Assembly: GCA_028274465.1 (NCBI GenBank)
Contig: CM051455.1
Coordinates: forward strand, 75,378,489 to 75,442,488
Origin: Plantago ovata
Taxonomy: Eukaryota; Streptophyta; Magnoliopsida; Lamiales; Plantaginaceae
DNA length: 64,000 nucleotides
Direction of reading: 5' to 3'
This document shows, piece by piece, positions 31,918 through 42,579 of this stretch. The translations under genes were made by a program, and so were the position numbers. The stretch's first letter is position 1. Every line of letters begins with the position of its first letter. Below the pieces are notes generated by a model that saw only the letters and a program-made list of their open reading frames with translations, was not told the DNA's origin and ran no database searches.

Positions 31918-33078
31918 TTAGAAGAAGTTTGTCCACGTGAGCGTACCTTTAGCCACACTTGTCGAGGGAGTCTCACGTCCAACCATGCTATAGACTCTTG
32001 GTTTGGCCTTCGCACTACTTCCTTGATTCCTTGAAGCGGTGCCTCCAGATCTTCCTTCTTCTATCAGGGAGTTGCGTCGCGGACAATCATTGATCTTATG
32101 CTCCTTGCTTCCACATGCCAGGCATACACCCTGCTTCCTCCAACAGTTCTTCTCCTCATGAGTTGTGCCTCCGCAGAAATTGCAATTTCTTCGAGATGGT
32201 TGTTCAGCACTTTCGGCCACATGACGAGATCGACTTTTCTGCTCGGTGCGAGAATACTTGGATGGAGAATGACGATCCTTGCTACTTCTGTGATCAGAAC
32301 TCCTCTTTCGAGACCGTCGGGGTTCAGAGTTCTCGAGTTCTCCCAGACCACACTCTACCTCAGCAGCTAACTCCACTGCTTTAACGTAGGTGGGCATGTC
32401 GGTCTCGAACAGGTTGTAACGGATCTCTGAGTTCAGACCCTTCACAAAATGGCGCACCTTCTCCCTCTCGTCATTTTGAAAGTGTGGTACATACTTCAGC
32501 AGTCGAGTGAACTCGGAGTCATATTCGGCGACATTCATATTTCCTTGCACCAAGGCTTGGAACTCATCTCTCCTGTTCTCGCGAACTAGGCGAGGCACGA
32601 ACTTATCCATGAACTCCTTCTCAAAGTTCTCCCAAGTGCGGGCAACTGCTGCTTGTCTCCACCTTGCATCTACGGTCCTCCACCAATTTCTTCCTGCTCC
32701 TTCAAACTGGAAAGCCGCGAGCTCAATCCTCCTTTCATCAGGGTAGTGCAAGATCGAGAACAGATTCTCCATGCTCTCCAGCCAAAGCTCAGCTTTGCGG
32801 GCATTGGGTGCCCCATCGAACCTGTCGGGATGGAAACGAGCGAAACGTTCCGCAGCCTGATCGATCGTTTGAGTCGGTGGCGGTGGCGGCGGAGCTGGCT
32901 GAACAGGTGGTAGCTCAACGTTGCGTACGCTCTCACTGAAGTTGCCCAAAGCTGCAATGATCCGCTCCACTTGGTCCTGATTGCTAGCGTTGTTGTTGTT
33001 GCCATTGTTGTTGTGGTTGTCGTTGCCATTGGTGTTGCCATTGCCATTGCCGTTGCGGGTGGTGTTCCTTGGAGCCAT
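31918..33078 (-). CDS. Intact gag of the TR-GAG element (386 aa)
   Basis: Asn/Gly-rich head (NGNGNGNTNGNDN), retrotransposon gag core at about residues 80-230 (FARFHPDRFDG, ELWLESMENLFSILHY, FMDKFVPRLVRENRRDEF, LLKYVPHFQNDEREKVRHFV), an Arg/Ser-rich linker, then two CCHC zinc knuckles near residues 295-335 (CNFCGGTTHEEKNC and CLACGSKEHKINDC). It ends GTLTWTNFF. Start MAPRN lies about 865 bases after the LTR. Gag forms the particle and packages RNA; the intact frame with no pol suggests selection or recent spread with a helper element. Confidence 0.93.
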   Translation of the reverse strand: MAPRNTTRNGNGNGNTNGNDNHNNNGNNNNASNQDQVERIIAALGNFSESVRNVELPPVQPAPPPPPPTQTIDQAAERFARFHPDRFDGAPNARKAELWLESMENLFSILHYPDERRIELAAFQFEGAGRNWWRTVDARWRQAAVARTWENFEKEFMDKFVPRLVRENRRDEFQALVQGNMNVAEYDSEFTRLLKYVPHFQNDEREKVRHFVKGLNSEIRYNLFETDMPTYVKAVELAAEVECGLGELENSEPRRSRKRSSDHRSSKDRHSPSKYSRTEQKSRSRHVAESAEQPSRRNCNFCGGTTHEEKNCWRKQGVCLACGSKEHKINDCPRRNSLIEEGRSGGTASRNQGSSAKAKPRVYSMVGRETPSTSVAKGTLTWTNFF

Positions 33079-33929
33079 CCTATCGCAATTAGTCTAAGGT
33101 CAGTAACGTAATTAACGTCCTCAAGCGAGGCGTAACGTGAACTAAGGCACTAACTTAAGTCAATCTAACGTGAACGTACAGGAGACGCGTAAAAGATAAC
33201 AAAAAGTGCTAAGGTCAAAATCAAATTAGGGAGTCAAACGGAAAAAAAACAACTAAACATTAAGTAAATCCTCGAGTGTGTCTAACCTAGCATGCAAGGC
33301 CGACATAAATTGAAAAAAAAGTAACGATAAGGCATAAATACAAATTCATATGTTGTAGAAAAGGATCATAAACATTAAGCATGCAATGAAAGTGTTTTCT
33401 CACAAAGTGATCAGTCATTTGACCTCAATTAACATGAATCACTTAAACAGTCGGCCGCCTGCCAGTGATTTATGTCGACTTTGGTTAAACAATAGATAAC
33501 AGTATGATAGAACCAAGCAAAAAAAAACATATATGAACTTCGATAGGAAAAACAAATGCATAAATAAGTGTTTAAACCTTAAAGCATGCAACTAGTGACA
33601 TTATGATAACTAAACATACTTTTAAGCAATTACTCATGCAATTAATAAAAACAATATAATCGTCTTAAAGAAAATAGACAAAGTAACAATCGTAAGCTTG
33701 TGAACTTAATATTGGTTAAACAGAATGAATAGCAAGACTGTTTTGGAAGACGGAAGAGAAAACGGTAGGACAGTTAACAGACGAACATAACGGTTCAGAG
33801 TTAATGCGGAAGACCAAACTTTAGAAGAGACAGAACGAAGAATACTCAATCTAATCCAGCGACTTGGACCCTCACACGCACCCCAAAGGCCAGAAGACCC
33901 TATCCTAGCAAGCTCGAGTTTGAACTCAA
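33079..33929 (-). other. 5' leader of the TR-GAG element
   Basis: Non-coding between primer site and gag. Parts match 12041-12570 of the plus-strand relative, especially the 100 bases before gag. Confidence 0.7.
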
Positions 33930-33941
33930 GCTCTGATACCA
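33930..33941 (-). other. Primer-binding site, initiator tRNA-Met
   Basis: Minus strand TGGTATCAGAGC, two bases after the 5' LTR end. Confidence 0.9.
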
Positions 33942-33943
33942 AC

Positions 33944-36528
33944 TGTAACGGTACCGGTTTTGAAAACAAAATAATTTCTTGAAAAAGAAAATCGAAAAAT
34001 ACTTTAATAACAACGGTCGGCAGTAAATGCCAAAATAATCTTTGACGCTAACCATAATAAACATTATCCAATGACATCTCAAGTTCGAATGAACAACGAA
34101 TGAAGACAATAAAAGTGTATCTTCTTATTTTGAAAAGAAACCCGTGACACCCCAGACCCTTCTCTCAGTCGCTGGCATCCTAGTCACGCACATCCTCAAC
34201 AGCATCTGGAAGGAAGGAATTTTGAAAAACAAAAGAGTGTGAGATAAAGGATCTCAGTGAGGTTCTAAGTTAAAACAGAAAGTAAAGAGTTTTAAAAACA
34301 AAATCCTTTTCAGAAAAACGAGCAAACAGAACAGAACACATATAACAGATTAACAGAACAGACACGTTGTAGACCGTTGGTGCAGCCCGCCTTATTGCTC
34401 CTACTCCCACCCTTATAACTCCCTCCAGAGGGTGCACAACTCCGGACAGAAACAGAAACCCCCGTGTACTTTGGGGAAACAGATCCTACGACCCTAATAG
34501 ACCTCAACGACTTCTGCCTCGCGTCTAAAAGGGATTAGACTAGGCAATAACCAAGCAAACCCGATAGTCCTCTACTACCCAAGTCTACCTAGTTACGACC
34601 TAATCGACCGGTCACACAGAAACAGAACAGAAACAGAACAACAGATACAAATAGTTGAGGTGTTCCTGCAGAAAGGTCAGTCCAGTATAGAGTAGCAACA
34701 AACAGAAATGTAAAAAGTCATACTTAGGACTTATACTTTTACGCGGAAGGATACAGTAAACACTATATAGTAATTGGTACAAACAGTCACATAGCCTTCC
34801 AGTTTTTCGCAAATAGTAGGTTTAGGGGTGAACACTCACCTTAGCCTGCGAGCAAACGACCTTCAACAAGAAATGAGCTTACGGGTTTACGGACAACGGA
34901 GAACCTAACAAGAAAGTACTAAACACAATTTAGAAGTCGAACGGACGGAAGGAAAAAGGTTGAAAAAAGGAATGGTAAAGTCGGGGTTCAAACTCGGGAC
35001 CTCTAAGTTAGTCAAGCAAGGACCTAACCAACTAGGCTAGCAAGTCAAGTCAATACTAACTTACAAAAACAGAAACTAAGTTTAAAACATTTTCAGAAAC
35101 TCTTTCGATTTTCAGATTCTGGAAATTACCAAAATACCCTCTGTGGTAAATTGCAAGAAAACCCTTTTCGAAAACAGACAGTACAAACGAACCAGTAGTT
35201 TTTCAGACACTACACAGTCTTCTCAAAGCAAAAAGGTTTACAATAAAAGCCTACTGTCAGTCAACTACGGTCAACGGTAAAACTGCAAAAAGGTCCTTTA
35301 GGTTTCCCAAATCGGTCCACAAAGTTCAAAACAATATCAACATAGTCCAATTCAATCCTTTTCATACTCCACAACAAACTAGGGTCAACATACGGGGTCA
35401 AACAAGTCACAAGTCCAACAACAGTAACAACAACTAACGAATCCTAAGTCCCGGTTCTCAGTTCGAGTCAAACAACATGGCCAGACAGTACAAGGGTAAA
35501 ATGGTCCAAGGGTAAAAAGTCCAGAACAGAATACGAGTTTCGAATCGAAAGAACAGTAAAGGAAATTGAGATTTACCTTCGAAAGAGAACAAAGTTAATC
35601 TGCAAATCGAAAGAATAAGAAAATAAATCAATCAGATTCGAATCGAACCAAAATCGGAATTGAATCTGAACGGAAGGGTCGAACCAACTTACCGATCGGC
35701 TCAGAGCAACGGACCGGAGGAACGAACCGGACCGGACGAATCGACGGCGACGCGAACAGTGCGGCGCGGCGAACGGAGACAGCACGGACAGAGGAACGCG
35801 GTCGATCGGAGCGACAAGGCGCGGCGCGGCGCGGTGCGGGGAAGGACGGAGCGGGACGGCGAGCAGGCGACAGATCGAACGGACGGTGGCGCGATTCACG
35901 GACAGGAACGGCGAAGCAGCAACGGACGGGACAGAGGAAACGAACGGTGACGGCGACAATGGCGGATCGATCAAATCGATCGATCTGGATAACACGGACC
36001 GGAGCGGACTACCAGAACAGACACGACGCGGCGGCGCGGCTCGGCGGACACGGCGTGGCGACGCGGCTCGGCTCGGCGGGACTGGATCGGAGCTGGACGG
36101 CTTTAGGACGGAGCAGGGGCGGCAGCTGCAGTACCGTGGTGATGAGATGACTCGACAAGATGAAGATGATGGATTGGTTGATGATGGCGGGTGAGAGAGG
36201 CAGGGAGAAGTTTTCTTTTCTTTCTTTGTTTCTGAGATAGTGGCGTGAAATGAGAATGAGGAGGAAAGAGAAATAAGTTTTAGGGTTAGGTTTAGGTTTA
36301 AGTAGATGGGCCAAGAGATTTGGGCCGGTCCAGTTTGAATTTGGACTTTTAAAATCAGTTTGCTAGCTGATCCAAAATGGAGCGGGGGCGAATTAAATTC
36401 ATGCGAACTATCAAATGACGAATTCGTTTGCGCGGGAATTGAATTAAGTAATTACCGAATAAAATAAATTATTCAGATAATTAAATAATTAAAATAAATA
36501 AATAATAAAAAAAATACGGGGCGTTACA
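33944..36528 (-). repeat. 5' LTR of the TR-GAG element
   Basis: Nearly identical to 29055-31633. The CpG-dense block is at 35680-36150, the tRNA-like boxes at 34982-35039 and the GTGAGTGTTCACC motif at 34827-34839. The largest LTR difference is a small rearrangement inside the CpG-dense block. Confidence 0.95.
34982..35039 (-). other. tRNA-like A box and B box in LTR (second copy)
   Basis: Same boxes as 30091-30150, unchanged between the two LTRs: A box TAGCCTAGTTGG at 35028-35039 and B box in 34982-35000. Confidence 0.55.
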
Positions 36529-36533
36529 ATGAT

Positions 36534-36907
36534 GTTTTTTGATATTCACTTCATTATTGGAACTATTGGTGATGAATTGTAATATGTTGCACTGTAATCT
36601 GTAGCATTGTAATCTGTATCACTTGGTGAAGAATTGTAGGCTGTAATATTAGATTCATCATTGGTGCATTGTAATATGTAATCTGTAGCACTCATTGCTT
36701 GTGATAGTGGATGTAGGTTTCAATCGAAACCGAACCACGTTAAATTCTGTGTGTTGATTTCATTACTTGCAGTTTCATTGATTATCGAGTAGTTGGGGTT
36801 CATAGTTAACACGATTTTTGGAAAAATCATTGTTGGTTGCTATTTTTTACAACATTATTCACTCAGTTTGTGTTGTTGATATATGATACTTTCTTGTTGA
36901 ACAAAAC
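36534..36907. other. Intron-like sequence upstream of the second B3 exon
   Basis: AT-rich, with repeated TTGTAATCTGTA motifs at 36590-36690; no coding signal. It continues the B3 locus after the retrotransposon. Confidence 0.45.
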
Positions 36908-37150
36908 TTGCCAATGTCCTTCATTGATGCACATGTGAAACAAGGAAGATACGCAATCCAGCTCAGTTTTGAGGGCAAGAAGGATTATGCTGTGACCCTG
37001 GACTATGAAGAAGATGAACCTCCATCTTTCACCGATGGTTGGAGAGGATTTATGGTTGCGACGGAAATGAACCATGGTGATCGTTTTCTCCTTGTGGTGC
37101 AAGACATGAGTGAGTACAAATGGGTCGTGTACCGTCTCCCGCCCAAATAG
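36908..37150 (+). CDS. B3-like domain exon (second)
   Basis: Reads LPMSFIDAHVKQGRYAIQL, the LP..F...H pattern that opens a plant B3 domain, then FTDGWRGFMVATEMNHGDR (GW..F and GD) and a closing V-x-x-L. About 80 residues, nearly a full B3 domain. It ends PPK at 37150. No canonical acceptor keeps the frame open just upstream, so the first codon may be the ATG at 36914. Confidence 0.65.
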   Translation: MPMSFIDAHVKQGRYAIQLSFEGKKDYAVTLDYEEDEPPSFTDGWRGFMVATEMNHGDRFLLVVQDMSEYKWVVYRLPPK

Positions 37151-37327
37151 AATATTGTCAGGATGTTTAACATTTGGCATTCAACTCCGTACATTTCAGA
37201 ACAGTTTTAGGATTAATATTTGAACTATTTCTACCTTTTGAAGTGCAAGCTTAGCATTCTGTATATATTTTGGTACAGTGTAGCACTATTAACTAGCCAC
37301 ATTTTTGCTTATACTACTAATATTAAT
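37151..37327. other. 3' flank of the B3 exon
   Basis: AT-rich, probably 3' untranslated sequence; nothing else seen. Confidence 0.4.
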
Positions 37328-37516
37328 TGTGGAAGTTTTTATGTTTAGGCTTTTGTGGAAGTTTTCTTCAAGTTTTTATGTTTAGGCTTTTTGTGGAAGT
37401 TTTCTTCAAGTTTTTATGTTTAGGCTTTTTGTGGAAGTTTTTATGTTTAGGCTTTTTGTGGAAGTTTTCTTCAAGTTTTTATGTTTAGGCTTTTTTGTGG
37501 AAGTTTTTATGTTTAG
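37328..37516 (+). repeat. Minisatellite, 27- and 42-base units
   Basis: Alternating copies of TGTGGAAGTTTTTATGTTTA-type units with and without a TTCTTCAAG insert; about six units in 190 bases. Confidence 0.85.
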
Positions 37517-38059
37517 CCAAATTTGCCAGAATTTTTGAGTTCTTGAAGTTTTTATGCTTAGGATTTTTGAGGAAGTTTTCTTGAAACCTTGATGAGTGAG
37601 AGAGAAAGTATCAGACTGATTGTGTGTTTTGCGAAGTGATATAATGATATTGTCTCTTCGAATGGCTAATTAGGCCATTTTGTTAACATGTATGGATTGA
37701 ACTCTATCTTGTTGTTATGAAGCTGACAACTTTGTGTTTAGTATGTTTAACATGGAAAAGAAGTGCAAGATTTATATCGTAAGAGCAACTTAAAACCTGG
37801 CAAAGAAAACTGGTCTGACCGTTTTCGGTGAATTCTTTTCCACTTTTCCAGTGAACCAATCAAGAAAATGTGGCGAAAAATGCCCAAATGTTTTCCTTTT
37901 CCTACAGAACCAAACGGGCTCTTAGCTTCATAGTTTAACCAATGGATGGGCATGTGTATCATGGGAAAAAAATAAATAAAAAAAAAAAAAAAGACCACAA
38001 CTTATACGTGCAAAAATGGATGTTTCATAATAACCTAGCTACTGCTTTGCTCACACACA
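37517..38059. other. Intergenic, A-rich tract near its end
   Basis: No gene seen. A run of A with two T interruptions at about 37966-37993. Confidence 0.5.
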
Positions 38060-38676
38060 GCATTGCCGAAGCAGAGGAAATATGTCGAATCCGAGGAAAA
38101 TGTCCAATCCGGTAAGCCAATTAGTATACCTATGGTTCTGATTCGATTCAATATATATCATTTTCAACCTATTTGAACGTATTATCCTATACTGTATTTA
38201 TCCATTGATCGATCAACACTATTGTATAATAACTCAATGATGAATAACGGTTGGTACGTTTTTGAATTAGTCCTTCAATTTGTAGATGGCGCTATGGAAT
38301 TTCAATTTTGCTTTCAATGTGTTGTGATCAATTACAATGTGGAACCCTCTGATAATGCTTGACAGTTTCATATATAATGTATGTGCAACTGATGTATTGG
38401 ATCTATACTCACAGGTTGTGAAGGATAAGACTTGGACGCAGGAGTTGGACAGATGGTCAGACAAATTCAAAAACGAAGTCATGTCCTTTCTTGTGTTTTC
38501 GATGAAATATGCAGATCTAGAGGATGACATAATTCTGTGTCCATGTGGTCGTTGCAACAACTCAAGATATCATTCGTTCCGAAGGTTTATCGAGTTTTGC
38601 ACCAAAACGGTTTCTCAAGTACTTACAGTCTTCAGCGGTGGATTTTTCATGGAGAGGGGGTTGCCTCCGAACAGAT

Positions 38677-38714
<38 letters not shown>

Positions 38715-40722
38715 GTGCACATGATTACTCAGACATTATGCATGACATTAATGGTGGTTTAGATGAATTGTTGAATGAAATAAAAGCCAGGCGCGAAGGA
38801 GATGGTGAGACGGAATGTCTAAAGAAACTGCGAGAGAGGGCTACTTGTGAACTTTGTCCCGGGTGTGGTAAGTCTTTGTTGAATGTATTTACTGAATTGC
38901 TCCACCTCAAAGTTATGAACAAGTGGAGCAATAAAAGTTTTGAGATGCTACTCACGTTACTATAGGGTGTGTTACCTGAAGGTCATAAGCTTCCAACTTT
39001 TTACCACCTAGCCAAGAAGTTCTTAGATGAGATTGGTACAGGTTTTAATGAGATTGATGTCTGCAAGAATGATTGTGCCTTGTTCTACAAGAAGAATGCA
39101 GAATTGGAATACTGTCCTGTTTGTGGAGAATCAAGATGGGAATTTAATGATGGTAAGGATAATAAGACTCCTCATAAGATACATCACTTTCCACTGAAGC
39201 CACGATTGGAAAGAATGTTTATGTCCAGTAAAGTTGCCTACGACTTGAGGTGGCATGATTCTAAACGCGATAAATCATCGCGAAGGAAAGAGCCAGGTGT
39301 GACGCGACATCCTGCCGATACACCTGCGTGGAAGCACTTCGATATGTTGTACTATGATTTCAAAAAATATCCTCGTAATGTGAAGTTCGGGTTGGCAACT
39401 GACGGCTTCACGCCCTGGTCAGACATTGGAGATCCATATAGCATTTGGCCGGTGATACTCATACCTTACAACTGACCATTCTTTAAGTTCATGAAAGAAG
39501 AATTTCAAATCATGTCTTTGTTGATACCCGGTCCACGAACTCCAGGAAAGGATATTGACGTCTATCTTAGGCCTTTGATAGATGATTTAAAAGAGTATTG
39601 GGAGACAGGCTTCGAGACTTATGATGCTCATGCAAAGGAACGATTTCAACTACGTGCTGCCTTGTTGTGGACTATTAGTGACTTTCCATCTTATGGCTCA
39701 ATCTCAGAATGGGTAACACAGGGAAAGATGGCTTGCCCCGTCTGCTTTGTTGAGACCCGATCAGTTTCATTAAGGTCAAAAATAGGTTTCCTGGGTCATA
39801 GATGTTTTCTGGATCCGAAACACTCTTGGTGTAGGGATAGGAGATCTTTTAACGGTAAACCAGAACATCGACCAAAACCCAAAGAATTGTCTGCCAGTGA
39901 TGTGTATGTGTGGGTGAAGAGGGTGTCTCATTTGTTTGATGGACCGGGGAAGAGTCAACCAAAATAGAAGAAGCGGAAGCGTACCCCCGAAGAAGGTAAC
40001 TGGGTGAAAGTTAGTATATTTTTGAGTTACCTTATTGGGAACATTTGAAGATCAGGCATAATCTCGATCCAATGCATGTCGAGAAAAACATATGTGATAA
40101 TGTATTAGGAAGAATGTTTGACATTCCAAGGAAAACAAAATATACGGCCAAAGCACGTAAGGATCTGCGTGATATGGGAATTAGACGAGAACTTCACATG
40201 GAAGTGCGCCCGAGGGACAAGAAGCCGATTAAGCCAGTTGTTTGCTTTAGACTGTCTACCATTGAGGAGAACGGTTTTTGTGAATTTCTGAAATCCGTTA
40301 AGTTTCCAGATGGTTATGCTTCCAACATCTCAAGGTGCATAAAGGAAAAGAAAATATGTGGTTTGAAATCACATGATTGCCATGTTTTACTTCAACGCCT
40401 CATACCAATAGGAATTCGGGGATTTCTCACCAAGGAAGTGGTTGATGCTTTGTTTGAACTGGGGAATTTTTTCAAGGAATTATGCTCGAAGACTTTAAGA
40501 GTTGAAGTTATAGACAAACTGGAGAGGAACATACCTTTGATCTTATGTAAACTTGAGAAAATATTTCCACCGGCTTTCTTCACCGTCATGGTACATTTAG
40601 CCGTACACTTACCTAAGCAGGCTAGGATTGCTGGTCCTGTATATGCACGGTGGATGTACCCGACTCGGAATTTTATCCTCTATCATCCTATATTTTTATT
40701 TTTTATTATGATACAATATTGA
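38060..40722 (+). pseudogene. CACTA (En/Spm) transposase of the TNP2 type, broken
   Basis: The N-terminal transposase-associated domain is at about 38420-38660 (WSDKFKNEVMSFLVFS, then ILCPCGRCNNSRYH with its CxC..C motif). Next is a poly-Asp run encoded by a GAT microsatellite, then CPGCGKSLLN and NKWSNKSFEMLL. The tnp2 catalytic region spans about 38966-39960 (CKNDCALFYK, CPVCGESRW, FPLKPRLERMF, GLATDGFTPW, LIPGPRTPGKDIDVYLRPL). A later domain at 40045-40660 has LDPMHVEKNICDNVLG and ends at PVYARWMYP. Stops at 38964 and 39472 and a loss of frame after 40660 make it non-functional. No CACTA terminal repeats were found around it. Confidence 0.85.
38678..38713 (+). repeat. GAT microsatellite inside the transposase
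   Basis: About 12 GAT units encoding a poly-Asp run in the CACTA reading frame. Confidence 0.9.
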
Positions 40723-41185
40723 TTGAGCTCCCAATTTTTGTGTACTCGAGTTTCAGGTTCAGCTATGGACGAGCAAAGATAAATTTCTTGAATGGACTTT
40801 ATGTTATTTAATGGGCAATTTCCAAGAAAGACCGTTTGCTTCCCTTAATTTCTAAACTTTTGGGGTTACGCGTACACCATCCATTGTAGCTGCTTCAACC
40901 ACCGTTAAGCGCTCGCAGGTGAATTTCTCATCAGCAACCTCTTTTGCGTCTTAATACTTGCGTGTTGATTTCAATTTTGGTTATGCTTTTGATTATATTC
41001 TAGCACACTAACTTCTGCAGCTATGCGTACTCAATTCTCAGCTGAAAGCTATCAGGTGACGAAAATTTACTTTGGCTGGTAGTATCATATCATTCTCTCT
41101 CTATTAAGTTTGGCCATGAGTCATGAGTGCCACATTTTTTATAAGTACACATAGATTTTGTCTTGCTAAATGGATAAAGTGAATT
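40723..41185. other. Flank of the CACTA pseudogene
   Basis: No ORF or clear terminal inverted repeat found. Confidence 0.4.
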
Positions 41186-41930
41186 TGTTGGTGTTGAAAT
41201 ATGTCCAGTCCGCATTTACAAACTGGAGCGGTCTAAGATCGCGACAGAGCTCTGAAAGGTTGTCCCTCAAAGGGCTCGACCACCCTTCCAGGTACGTCAC
41301 CGGAGGGTCGCTCGACCAACATAGATACCGACCAGAGTTATGAGGTCGCCCTTCAAGAAGCCTCACAAAGGACAAGCTGACAAGGCGACTGAGAACCATC
41401 ACTAGGGAGCGACCACCCTTGGTGGTCGATCGGGGACCTTACGTCAAGGAAATACCCTCAAGGGATAGCTAGGCAAAGTACTACTCGAGCGATGGATCAC
41501 GAGGAAGGCTTGAGCACCTAAGTCGACCACAACTGGTCGGTCCTTAGGTGTCCCACCTTCCAGAAAGATCCATCAGGTCTCGAAATGACTAAAAAGCCCT
41601 CCAAACCCTACGTCAGATGTTTGGGTCAAAGCCCATGGACCTCCTTAATGGGCTTGGGACAAAGAAGGCTTCAATCTCAGATGGACACTTGTCACGATCC
41701 TACACAAAGTGACAATAAAATACTATGAGTATATAAGGAGGCCTGATTCAAGATCCCAAGGTAATCAATCAATACTCACCTACTCTCAATATTTCTCTCA
41801 CTAGGGAAGCCTTCAACTCCCTACTCGTAAAGTCGACACTCCAGTCTGATATCCTACAGACCGGGTAAAAGACACTAAACCCCCCCCCTTCTAGTTGATT
41901 TCAGGTACCAAGAAACTTCTCAGTTTATAC
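41186..41930 (+). repeat. Probable solo LTR of unassigned type
   Basis: About 740 bases with higher GC than the flanks, a TATATAAGG box near 41731 in the right place for an LTR promoter, a CT-rich leader, and a C-run with TTGATTTCAGGTACCA at its end, as in many plant LTRs. Start near TGTTGGTGTTGAAATATG. I found no target duplication, so the borders are approximate. Confidence 0.4.
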
Positions 41931-42579
41931 TTATACTCAAAGGAACATCCTTCCATTGAAGATCAAAGTGTTACCCTTTGGAGAAGACTTAAGGCGAATT
42001 AGAAAGTGAACGAATTACCCTTCAACAGAATTGAAACGTGTACTATCTCAACATGATGTCTTTGGATTAGTCTGTTTAGTTTGACGACAACTATGTGTTA
42101 TGCGATTTTATGATGCATTAACCTTGGTGTTAATGGATACCAAGAGGGGCAGATACTCCTGAACGATGGTTTGATGTTTAATTTCTGATAGACTATATAT
42201 AGACTTTATGTTGAGAAGGCAAGCCTCTATATGCAAATTTCTGAGGTTCGTGATCTTCAAATTGGAGAAGAGAGTTAAACCAATACAACTAGGTAAGGGA
42301 GGGTGATGTTCTGACCTTGCAAGTGTCTGAAAGATAAGCAAGGAGGTTGCATTGAGTGCCATTTGTTATGTGGTCATGTATATGTGCTTATGACTCTTTA
42401 GCATAAGATTCGCACTTTGATACTGGGATTATTGAAGAGAGAAGCATTTTATTTAAGTCGTGAGGTGACCTAAAGATTAAGTTTGTTTTACGTCAAATTA
42501 TTAAGACATGAATCAGTTTTTTTTCTTTTAAACAAAAATTTACTGTGTTTTGAGACTTGCGGAAATGACGATCTATGAA
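41931..42579. other. Intergenic, no gene seen
   Basis: AT-rich, no supported feature. Confidence 0.4.

Larger units (their letters stand above)
29055..36528 (-). mobile_element. Whole-looking TR-GAG element (gag-only LTR retrotransposon)
   Basis: LTRs at 29055-31633 (2,579 bp) and 33944-36528 (2,585 bp) begin TGTAAC and are flanked by ATGAT duplications (29050-29054, 36529-36533). The 2.3-kb interior holds a tRNA-iMet primer site, one intact gag ORF and a polypurine tract, but no pol. LTR start TGTAACGCCCCG, long LTRs and the iMet primer fit a chromovirus (Tekay-like) parent. By eye the LTRs differ at about 30 positions (near 1%), so insertion is recent. It would need enzymes from another element to move. 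It lies antisense within the B3 locus. Confidence 0.95.
27480..37150 (+). other. B3-domain gene locus, split by a retrotransposon
   Basis: Likely layout: a 5' untranslated exon (about 27480-27670, ending CCTTG before GTAAGC), a B3-like exon (about 28310-28572), two short exons (about 28642-28760 and 28838-28914), a 7.5-kb TR-GAG element (29055-36528) and a second B3-like exon (36908-37150). Two B3-like domains suggest the REM group of plant B3 proteins, which bind DNA in the nucleus. I could not connect all exons in frame with canonical splice sites, so the locus may be a pseudogene or need transcript support. Confidence 0.5.

Noticed and set aside
37700-41100. CACTA terminal inverted repeats around the TNP2 pseudogene
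   Set aside because: No convincing CACTA...TAGTG pair with subterminal repeats flanks it.
41186-41930. Calling exact borders and a family for the probable solo LTR
   Set aside because: No TG..CA pair with a matching 5-bp duplication was found among the candidate ends.
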